Source: Acanthaster planci (lineage: Eukaryota; Echinodermata; Asteroidea; Valvatida; Acanthasteridae). Taken from it: a stretch of DNA of 60,000 nt. Shown here one piece after another: positions 47,461 through 57,500 of the stretch. The notes below the pieces were generated by a model that made no database searches, had not been told where the DNA came from, and saw only the letters and a program-made list of their open reading frames with translations. A program made the translations under genes and the position numbers. The stretch covers positions 2,531,202 to 2,591,201 of the forward strand of contig NW_019091356.1 of NCBI RefSeq assembly GCF_001949145.1. Reading direction: 5' to 3'. Positions within the stretch are counted from its first letter, which is position 1. Each line of letters opens with the position of its first letter.

Positions 47461-50318
47461 TTTGATGTGCGGGGATTATGAAATGTGCGATTGAAGTGCG
47501 CCACCTCTTGACCAACAGTTTGCTTGTCGCCTTGTGAGGCCTCGAGAAAGGGCTGAAAGCTTTTCTCTGTGATTGGCTACATCGTGGACGACCTGTGACC
47601 GCGAGGTTATCACTTCCTGTTAGCAAAAACTTTAATCATTTTTTTTAATTCGCCAATGGCAATGTTTTGATACAGGCAAATGTTGGCTATATCATGTACA
47701 TGTATATGAAAACATGGCCTCGGTACAATCGCAGTGTGGTTATCTATCTTCTCAGTATATATTTCAAATCACTGGTTATCTTGATCAATTTTGGATGAAC
47801 GAATAAAGTGCAGTGAGAATATTTTCCGAAATGAGGAAGAAAAAGAGAAAATACTGAATTGATAACCGCCGCTTGTGTCATTGAGTGAGCTTGCGCGCCT
47901 CGCAGAAATTCACCCAAAATGCTCTGCGCGTCGTTAGCTGTGACCCCGTGTGACGTATTTCCGTCACTAAAATCTGAGGAAGGCCATCAGCCCTTCGAGC
48001 GAATGCACAGTACGTGTCTCACTCAATAATGATGTAGTCATACTCGAATTTGACGCATTGCATTTTTGTGATTGCATTTTCCTTATAGTTGGATGCAACG
48101 GCAGAATGCCTTTGCCTGCAGGAACACCGGAACTGCCTCTTGGAACAAAAGCGAGGTTGCACTCGCAAAGCAAAGTCCCTGTAAGGGTACTTCGACTATA
48201 CATTCCGACCGGTCGGCGGTCGCAACTTGCCAGTGCGTCCCGTACGCCTATTTCAATCCGACCAAGCCAGCACGTGATAACTTCTAGTGATCTGAGTTCA
48301 TTATACAGAGCCTAGCCAGAAACTGTTATGATCAATCACATCGCCATATTGTTTTTGCATGCTACGCAAACGCTGACATCACTGTACATGAGTAACTGGG
48401 GTGAAATTTCTGAGGCAGACCTCGGACTTGCACTTATTATCATTCGATTCTCAAAGGTGTACGTACTTACAGCAAATAACCTGTTGCATTTATTTAGGTT
48501 GTCTAAATTTCAAATGGGAGGGGGTCGAGGGCACAGACTTCTGCAGGGACAGTCCCAAGTGCCAACTCCCCCCCCCCTTAATTCCGTCGCCGTTGTCAAT
48601 GCTATATTTTGAGCTTCAGGGATAACGGATATGGTTCCTTGAACACAAAGACGGTTCCTCTTCATTTCATCAGTACCCATCAGCCAATTTGCAGCGGCTT
48701 TATACATTTTGTAGTCTCAGAGATTGAAGGTATAATCAGCAAAGATTATCTTCAGTTATCTTCAGGTCCATCCCATTGATACTTTGCCTGACACATGAAT
48801 TTGATTTAAACGACACTATAACGCCTTTCGCTGCTTTTGTCTCAACTCCGCAGGAGTGGGCCCATATCCACGTGCACAGCCGTACGAAATTTATGTGAGG
48901 TAAATTTCTGTCAACTGTCGTTTGCCTGTATCCTGTGGTAAAGGATTTCAGCGTCCGGATAAAAAAAAAAGTTTAGCTGCATTCGACACGACGATAGTTC
49001 CACACCACGAATCCTTAATTCTATAACACTCCCACTGCATTCTTAACTGTCTGAAGATCTTCTATAGGCCAACTCACATTGTACTCGGTAACAAAAGACA
49101 CAGACAAAGCTTTTGAACACTAGCGTGCAATACACCAATTTATAAAACTTCAACATACGAAGTAAATACAAGAGTTGATTTTTTGTTGTTGCAAGTATCG
49201 TCATAATGGAACCTTTGAGCTGTAAAATACATAGTTGGCAGAGTAGTGAAAGGCTTCATACAAAAATATATATCCACAAATACAAAGCGTGCGTGGGGTA
49301 CACGGTTTTGCAACCGGAAAAAAATGGGTCAGCATAAAACTGATCTTTTTGTGAAATGCCAGCTTGTCGGGAACCTATGCCCTAGGCCTATATACCCCTC
49401 TATCTCCAAGATTCACCACTTATTACCAGCAAACTCCTCCCACCTCTTCCCGGCGACTGGCTGTTGAGTAGGATGTGACATGATGCCTTTTTTCCAAATG
49501 TGCTGTGCAAGATTTTAGAAATCCCTTCTTGTCAAACGGTAATTCGGTGAAGTGACATTCGTCCACAATTCAAACAAGTTTAATTTGGGCAAGAACTCAG
49601 ACATAAAACAAAACTTAGAGATTGGTTATGCATTGGAATTGTCAATTTCAGCTAATCGATTAGTCAATTATTATCGGATCAGACAACATGTCTGAGGAAA
49701 GTTAAGAACAGTCAAAGATGACAAAATTATGTTATACTCGTGTACAAGATCAAGAAGCCGAATGAGGTAACTTGCCTACATGTTTCGCTACGTTTTAGTC
49801 AATTGTTGTTCGTTCGAAAAGGAAGAGGTCTTTCGGCAGTTACATCGAAATCCTTTAAAAATAATTAACCTTCTCTATCTCTCTTCATTTACTTTTGTCG
49901 GCTCTCCGGATCAAAGACCCGTATTTAAGTTTGTAAACTCTTTACAAGGTTTCAATTTTCCAAAACACCTCATGTAATTGAAATACAACAATATAGGCCC
50001 CACATGAAAAAAAAAAGAAAACACGAAATCGTTATTGTGATAAACCGTAGATTCTATGTTACCCCGTAATTACCACACAGAATTAGACAACTTTATGGAT
50101 CCGTGCACGTATATATTGTATCGGAATTTTCTAAACAGAACTCACAAGACGACCCATCCTCGACTGCCATTTGCTGGCCAATTTCACTAGAGGGCGTCCA
50201 CATTGCCAACAAGTAGAAAAACCATTATGTACATGTACAATATTATCACGCAATAAAGTATATACACCAGAAACTGTTTTCTTCTTTTTTTTCCTGTTGG
50301 CATATAAAATAGTTTCAT
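47461..50318. other. Intergenic region between COA3 and the sulfotransferase-like gene
   Basis: The first 500 bases include the COA3 5' flank. Around 47880-48260 the sequence is richer in CpG with TGACGT-like motifs (TGTGACGTATT near 47950), which could mark a promoter, but I saw no recognisable exon. The rest is AT-rich. The minus-strand gene's 3' UTR must end here; I did not find a clear AATAAA for it. Confidence 0.45.
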
Positions 50319-51212
50319 TCAAGGCTTCAACCTGAGCTCATACATTTTCTTGTAGTATGGCTCACTGAATTCGCTGCACTCCACCACGCCTTTGGGAAGG
50401 CCATCTTTGGAAATCACTTCCACGTTGTGGTTGTGGTCCTTGGAGACGAAGGATTCGCTCTTCAGGGCTCGCTCGTACGTTCCCATGGTGGAGTTGAGCG
50501 CCCTGAAACTGGGCGCGCAGTGCCAGCGCGAGCTGATGCCATCGCTCGGTTGCCACGACAGCATGCTCTCGGAGAAGGGCAGCCCGACCGCTGCGCAGTA
50601 CTTCTTCAGGATGCTCCCGGGCGAGCGGCACAGGTCGTCCGCGTCGACGATGATCGGCTTCTCGCGGTAGTTGGCGCAGATGTGGTTGTACAGGTCGTAG
50701 GACTCCTTGAAGGCGTAGCTCCGCGGTAGGCCGTTCTTGACCGACACCTCCCCGGTCTGGCCGGGGTACCCGTTGACCACCTTGTGGAAGGACTTGAAAG
50801 CCTTGACGGGCTTTCGGATGAGGAAGGTGTGCTTGAAGCCGTCCGGGATGGCGTCGTAGCGCCCGTCCACAGCGAACGCCATGTCCTTGCAGAAGATCAC
50901 CTCCCTCCCGATGTAGTCAGCCTCCAGCTGCTTGCGGACCCAGCTGTAGGTGTACTGGCGCTCCTCTGGGATGGGAGGGCCGGGCGGGGCCCTCCTCTCG
51001 GGCCCAAAGTAGTAGGCCACTGAGTACGGCTCGTGGAAGATCTCTGCCGGACGGTCCATGCCGTCGATGCACTTCAGGAAGGCGGTGGAGACGGAGCGCG
51101 GGACGCACCACAGCATGACGCGAACCGGCGGCTGGGGCGGCGGGCTGTCGTCGGCCGTCACCCGGTCTAGAATGACTGGCGATTGACTGGTGAAAAATCC
51201 CTGCTCTTCCAT
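50319..51212 (-). CDS. Sulfotransferase-like P-loop protein, coding sequence in one exon
   Basis: A 297-residue protein starting at the ATG that opens MEEQGFFTSQSPVILDRV. The frame stays open upstream to 51275, but a splice acceptor (GTGCAG) at 51235 implies that a 5' UTR exon joins at 51234, so the inner ATG is preferred. Near residue 30 it has VRVMLWCVPRSVSTAFLK, a 5'-phosphate-binding loop of sulfotransferase type. Then come FHEPYSVAYYFGP, VIFCKDMAF, and IRKPVKAFKSFHK, which resembles the 3'-phosphate-binding segment for PAPS. Later blocks are IIVDADDL, KKYCAAVGLPF and PYYKKMYELRL. It resembles the branched-chain-aminotransferase-like sulfotransferases found in marine invertebrates, bacteria and plants; the substrate is unknown. 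No signal peptide or membrane helix is seen, so a cytosolic location is inferred. It is much richer in GC than its flanks. Confidence 0.78.
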   Translation of the reverse strand: MEEQGFFTSQSPVILDRVTADDSPPPQPPVRVMLWCVPRSVSTAFLKCIDGMDRPAEIFHEPYSVAYYFGPERRAPPGPPIPEERQYTYSWVRKQLEADYIGREVIFCKDMAFAVDGRYDAIPDGFKHTFLIRKPVKAFKSFHKVVNGYPGQTGEVSVKNGLPRSYAFKESYDLYNHICANYREKPIIVDADDLCRSPGSILKKYCAAVGLPFSESMLSWQPSDGISSRWHCAPSFRALNSTMGTYERALKSESFVSKDHNHNVEVISKDGLPKGVVECSEFSEPYYKKMYELRLKP

Positions 51213-51234
51213 ATTGGCAATTTCAATGCTGTGA
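51213..51234 (-). other. 5' UTR part of the sulfotransferase-like exon
   Basis: On the minus strand the acceptor GCGTGCAG precedes TCACAGCATTGAAATTGCCA, then the ATG. The upstream non-coding exon was not located, but it should lie on the high-coordinate side. Confidence 0.5.
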
Positions 51235-54200
51235 CTGCACGCCTTTGGAATAAACCAAAACAAAAGGACATGCAATTAAACTTCAAGTCTACGTTTCTAC
51301 TCTCAACATACGGAATTGTGCTAGACATTTTTTTCCTTTCAAAGCTAGAAATGAAAACTTTGCCAACGCTGGCTTTTCAGAGGTGAAATCCCACTCACAG
51401 TATTATAAACACTGCCCGGGATGAAGGTAACATTTACCTGTCTCACCTTTCAAGTTGTAATTGAGTTCCGTGTTCCCCCGTGCTCGATCCAGTATGGGTG
51501 TTACTTGCGGTCAAAACAAGTGAGGGCGAGTGTTGCGTGTGGCAAGGTGCTGCAACGCGGGGCTCGTTGGTTAAACTGGCCTGTCGCTCGACGGGAAAAG
51601 TGACCGATTCCCGCCAGACGTGGCTGATTTTATATGCATCCGCGCCCGGTCCGGCGATGTGGGACCGCGTCGTGTTGCGCGTGCCTCTGATCGTCAGCAC
51701 CAATTCTATAAGGAAATATGAGTGGCGGGAGAGTGACTACAAAATAAAAACTACACAAGGAGAACTCACCCACTCTGCCGGTGGCAATGAATTTGAGATT
51801 AAAGATTACCGGTTGATTTATGCTCAGTGGCACCGAAGTGTACTTTTCGCTGTTGTGAGGGTGAACACAAAGCGACATTATAATGTCAAAAACATTTGTC
51901 GGAGTTCCAATGTGTCAATTGAAGCAAGACATGGGACGGAGAGAACCCCCCCTCCCACCTTTGTGTTGGTCATGGTTCGATCGGAATCTCAGGAATTCTT
52001 TACATACTTCTAGGGGGGATGTGTTAGGTAACAATAGTCTTGAGTGTGTATAGGGATTGGACAGGTAAGGGGGGTACCCTTCCCTCCCATATCTTGCCCG
52101 GTATACAAGGTGTACAGAGATTTTGTTAGCAGCTAGGATTTTTTTTCTGTCCGCATATTTTTCTTCAGTTGAAGGCTATTCTGCATTTTGTAAAATGATT
52201 GAAACTGTCTAATAATGGGGAGATTTTTAAAAAATGTAATTCCATTCACAGATGTTCTATTATGGCATAAGTTTAATATTTCTGTTCCTCTTTCTGAAAT
52301 TTCAGGGATTTGCAAAAGTATTTTCACAAAAAAAAAATCAACTGCCAGGCTCTACGCGAGTTAAGTAGTGGTTTCTGAAGGCCCCTCGCAAACTAGAAAG
52401 CATAATGATGTCCAATGTTGATTTTTAGAATCAATCCATTTCGCACGGAAGTTGTTGGCACGATTTTGAATCAGCGCATGGCCAGTAGGCCTACATGATC
52501 ATGGACACGGAAGCCATGCCGAAAGGAAACCATGCACTCGACCTTCACTGAGTTGCAGTCCACAGTGGTTGGCCTACTGTGACGTCGTTCAAGGTTTAAA
52601 GCAACGCCCTCACATACACCGCGCCAGAAGTTTGCCTCTTAATTGTCACCACGACAAGGTTTGTCCGCCCTCCGTACAGGGACATCAGCTGTGGACTCGG
52701 GTCGTGACGTCAAATTACCGTCGTCCCTCCATGTCTTGGTTTTAGAGTTCCGGATTGCTTTCAAAACACTCCCACAATTTTTTCGTTCTACAGTCCGGGC
52801 AGAAACTCTCCGAATGGCCATGCAGGAATGGCGTAGGCGTATGCCTGCGTGCGCACGTATCACATGTCTTTTTTTTTTTGTGAACAAATGAACCTGTTCC
52901 GCAAGGTGTCATTGATGAATCGGTGACGTCCGAAGGAGATTAAGTAAGTGACCAAGCTCAACGCCAACTGCGCTAGCGAGATCCGTGACCTGCCATTTCT
53001 ATTTTGTGTGTAACTTTTCCCGATCGGACCAATATTTTGTGCGTAAACATTAATCTATTTTAGAGTTGAACTAGGAGCTACTAAGGGCCAGGGGCCCTGT
53101 AGGCCTAACAGCAACAAACTCGGACACTGCAGTTTGTGTACTTTCGTTCAGGAGACCTAGGCCCCAGCAATATTACACATTAAACCGGCAAGACCGGTGA
53201 TGATGTCGGCAGGCTATTTCACAAAAGTAGGCCTACTGACTACAACTCTCTCAGATTACAGGTGATTTTTTTTGTGTAGTTTGGTTCCGAACGTCGATTT
53301 TAACCAATTCTAGAAGTCCGGTCATACAGTATCCACGTAAAACTGAGGACGATCTGTAATATCCAAAAGGTAACGAAGTTGTAGGCCTAGGCTACACCAT
53401 AAATTGTCAGTTTCGGTGGTGATATAGGCCATATTGGGATTAAGTTTGTACTTTGTAGTTGACGACCGTCCAAACTACGGTGTAGGCCTAATACTGTAAT
53501 AGTATGGGCCTACGTGTACATGTAGGCCTACGTCACATGTAGTACCACGTGTATAGATTTGCACATTTCAAAAGAAGTTTTATGCGTCGAACTTTCTCCC
53601 AAGCTGACTGGAGCAACTGAAATATCAGAAGCGGTTATTTACTCACCCAAAAGTTCACCTCTATTTGTTCTGTAGGCAAGTGCACTGCCTGTAACCTTTG
53701 ACGAGACTTCACTTTTGCCAAAATGTCAATTTTTTTCTTACAAGTGTAGAATACACGCGCGCCTGCTGAGCTGGCCGATCAACCATCCAGGGCAGCGTAC
53801 AGAGACGATAGCACGAAGCAAAGTCTCGTGCATGAATTGCGCGAGACGCACACGTGCTTTGCACATGCAATAGTCTGCGTCCCCTATTCGGCAATCGGGG
53901 GAGTGGTCGTGCGTCGTCTGGGTACCGTGTGACGTGACTTCTGTCTGCAGCCTCGCCCGTCGATACTGTTACGTCATTCGCGAGGGAAAAAAAGACAAGA
54001 CAAGAAAAAAAGGGAAATTTTCAGGGATGCGAGGGCAAGTGCTTGCACCATGCTTGCACCAACGAAGCCTGGAAAGCGGGGGGGGGGGGTCGGCAATACA
54101 AGAAAGTCATTGCAAGGCCACAGAACAAGGATGCCGGCAGACAAGGCTGAAAGAAACTGCAGTTTTTTTTATTACATAATAGTTCATTTAATTAAAAATG

Positions 54201-54356
54201 ATCCTTCACTGCTAGCCAGTCAGTGGCCAGTGGTCACTTTGAGTTTGGGAGATAAGCTACCGGTCTTGATTTAAACGGCTTCTTTGTACTATCGTATGCG
54301 TAGCTAATGCTATATGCTGACTGGCTCTGAAAGCGCTTGTTTTGAGACCTTTGGTG
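51235..54356. other. Upstream flank of the sulfotransferase-like gene; no gene recognised
   Basis: The region contains a 178-codon plus-strand open frame (51480-52013) without family resemblance, CpG-rich patches near 52600-52960 with TGACGT motifs, and a dense cluster of AGGCCT palindromes at 53095-53535. One or more promoters may be present, but no exon could be supported. Confidence 0.4.
53095..53535. repeat. Cluster of AGGCCT/GTAGGCCTAC palindromic motifs
   Basis: TAGGCCTA-type sequences recur near 53100, 53229, 53383, 53483 and 53523, with related AGGCC fragments (53155, 53427, 53505) between. The same palindrome is scattered elsewhere in the window (for example near 17946, 31862 and 49383), but nowhere as densely. 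Confidence 0.6.
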
Positions 54357-54538
54357 CAGTGGCGTAACTACGGGGGGGGGCGGGAACACGGGCACGTCCC
54401 GCTGGGTGCCCCCCCCCCCCATTTGAAACCTTGAATATTAAATCCGCTGTAATGCAGCTGCATTTGTCTTGTAGTGCCCCCTTGAAATATGTGTGCAGCC
54501 CGGGTGGCTCCCGGACATTTAGCCCCGTTACGCCACTG
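54357..54538. mobile_element. hAT-like MITE
   Basis: The ends CAGTGGCGTAAC and GTTACGCCACTG are perfect inverted repeats of the type seen in many hAT elements. Flanks TTTGGTG and CTTGGTG are near-identical, consistent with an eroded 8-bp target duplication. Inside are long G and C runs, a GGGCACGTCCCG palindrome and no coding capacity. The length is 182 bp. Confidence 0.75.
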
Positions 54539-57500
54539 CTTGGTGCCAACTGCGAGCGAACAGCCCAAGTTACGGTCGGGTGAGACACGGCCTATCGGGT
54601 TCGGGGGACAGTAAAAAAAAAAGTCAGGAGTTCGTATTAGAGATTTTTTGTTTTATTTGAGGAAATGGTAGTGATGACATTGTCACGCTGGCGCTGGCAA
54701 AGGAAAGATGGAAAAGTAACATCACCACAGGTCTAATGTTGGAGGAATTGCGTTCACTCGTTTGGTCGTATCATTCCAAACAACACAGAGCTCATACAGT
54801 TTATCTTTCCGGGTTAAAAAAAAGTAAGCTTTTGTGACAAATTAACCTGCTGTCAAAATCGTTATGATGCACTGTGCACTTTCGTCGATGCACACAAGTT
54901 TAACCCAGCGTACCGACAGGTGGAACTAGTCTCACTTCAAATTCGATCTCCAGTGTACCTGATGTGGTGGTGTGATTATTAAGCCAACGCGGGGAACTTC
55001 GGCGCGGTCAGACCCGTGTTTTGGGAGATAGTTTGCCGACGCTCGCAGCGCAGCCAACCGGAGTTCGTCGACCAGCAGTTCATCAACCCCGCCCCTATGG
55101 TTCAAACTCCTTGGACGCGCGCTAGCTGCTTGGAGCCTATATACCCCGGTGCCAGATTGCGTAGAAATAAGACACCGCATGGCAAAATGATACTGTTGTT
55201 AGTCCTGTGTAAACCTATCCATTCTTGCAGAAGATTGGCTGAGCTGGTATATTTCTTCTTCTTTTCCCACCCTTGGTGAAACATCAAACCCGTACTGGAC
55301 CCAGGAGAAAAACGTATCCACGCAGTCTTCGATCACAAAGCTCTCTGCATCTGACGAAAGTTTCCCTTTTCTTGTACATTGCAAAAGCTTTGATAAGTGA
55401 CCCGTTTGCAAGGCAGCGTCTCTTTCGTTGAGCGTCTTGACAGACATGAATTGTGTTTTGATTTTTACACCGTGCCGCGGTTCCCAATTAGCCTCTAAAC
55501 AAGAAGGTGGGGTGAAAGAAATGTCATCCCCTGCAGAGGAATGAGTCCCTTATAAAAACCACTCCAATGGAGTGAAGCAAGCAGATCTAAAAGGTGAAAA
55601 TAACTCTTTGAAAAAAATTGAAAATCCCTCAAAAAGAGGAGCCATATAAATGACAACTTTTTCCGAGTTTTCCTTACGTGGGTCCTTTAAAGAGTAAACG
55701 AATTTCAATCTCTTAGTTTTTTTTTTCACTCTTCTGGGAGTAGTTCCCATTTTTTCGTGGTTTTTCACCCTTTGGTCGTGGTTTTGTGAAGGAACCTTTG
55801 CACTGTTTCTGAGGGTGCGTTTTTCACCCTTTTACATTCAGAAAATGGAAAAAGGCAACGACACTGTCAAAGCAAAATTGACGTAAAGAAATATTTGCCG
55901 TTTAATATTCGTTTCACTTTAAATGTTTTCGACTTTTGCAAGTTTGCAGCACGAATTTTCGATCTGACCATGGGCGTCGCCACGACTTTTCCGGGGGGGG
56001 GAGGGGCAAAGCACTCATAGCAGAAAGATGATAACCATTAACGGCGGAAAGGGGCAATTCCGAGGGATCTCCAAGCAAATTGGAGAATTTCCTCCCCTTT
56101 CCTCAACTGTTTAACTTTTGTTTCTCTCGCCACTTTTTTTTTCTTCCACGGCGAAGGATCAAACACCCCCTCCCCCGCAACACCCATGGATCTGGCGTCA
56201 TGATAATTTGCCTTTCGCTTGTGAGAACACGGACCATCATACCTCCATGGCCTTCGTTATATCATACAGCTCAGACTTCAGAGTTGATGACCAACAACAA
56301 GCGTAATGGACCAGAAGCGTTTTTTTTTTTAATTGACGTAAAATACCGAAATGTTAAGAGCATCTTGTGGTGGTCAATATATTTTGCTCAGTTTTGCCAT
56401 AGGTTGGATTAATTCTCTGCTTAGCAGTTCATTGAAATTGAGCCCTGCTCCAAGAACAAACCGGCGATGTCACGCGTCTAAACGAACATATCGAGCCAAT
56501 CTCTCATCGCGCTCTTTGCTTTACTGTTAGGAATACGGTTCAATCATTTTGTTCGACCCTCGCCTCCGATAACTTTGCCCTTTCGTTTCGAGTTGATTGA
56601 AATCTGCCTATGTATACAATGCATAACACTTCTTTTTTTCTGTTCTCCTTTCTCCGAACGGAAGGAACCCAAACCTCTCCTAAAGTCCTCTTTACGTGGC
56701 AAAGTGTTCCCACAGTAAAGGGCACCTTTATCTGGCTTCGGAGTTATAAGTGTTTGCCAAAGATTTCTATTGAACCAATTTTCCCCCTGGAAGCCGGCCG
56801 AACAAAAAATCTTCCAAATGGCCAACAGGTTTGTTTGGAGACTTTTTGTTCACTGAACGAAATTTAAAGGGGGTCCCGAGAATACCCTACAGCAATTATG
56901 GGAAACACAAAGAGTATACCAAAACCCGCTTTTTTTTCTTGGGAAAGGGTGATATTTCAATGATTCCACAAAGTCGGTGGCTAGTTTATTCAAGTCGTAT
57001 AGTTTGTTATTTTTTGGTACAAATACGCACGTTTTATGGCTGTTGATCGTTCTGTGAAAAGTGCTTTATAAATAAGAAAAACCAAAATTCCCTTCGAACA
57101 GAATTTCAGAGATTGGATTTATCCTTATAAGAAACGAAAAAAAGAAATCAAAACGAATTGGTGTAGCTTTATTTAAAATAAAAACTGCTCTATGCAAAAC
57201 ATGCTTGGCTTTTCCAATGCCCCTGTGCACAGTGGTTATTTTTCCATGATTTTGCCTTGACTACTACAAGGTTTAATAATTATTTTGAGAACCACGCTTT
57301 CTGCTCTCCATTTCCCTTCCAATTTCACACTGTTCCAGAAAGCTCAAGACGCGGGAGCGACCTCAACAACATTTTTATCTGCGGTTGTGTATACATTACG
57401 ATCCCCGATTTGTTTTTCGGTCACAGCCTTGTAAACAAACTGAAACATAATCGATTCAAACGTCTGCAAGTTCATCGTGCTTTTCAATGTCAGACTCAAC

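Noticed and set aside
50362-51111. Several long open frames antisense to or overlapping the sulfotransferase-like gene
   Set aside because: They are shadows caused by high GC. Only the main minus-strand frame shows family motifs.
51480-52013. 178-codon plus-strand open frame
   Set aside because: It does not begin with ATG, shows no recognisable domain or splice context, and its composition resembles the flanking non-coding DNA.
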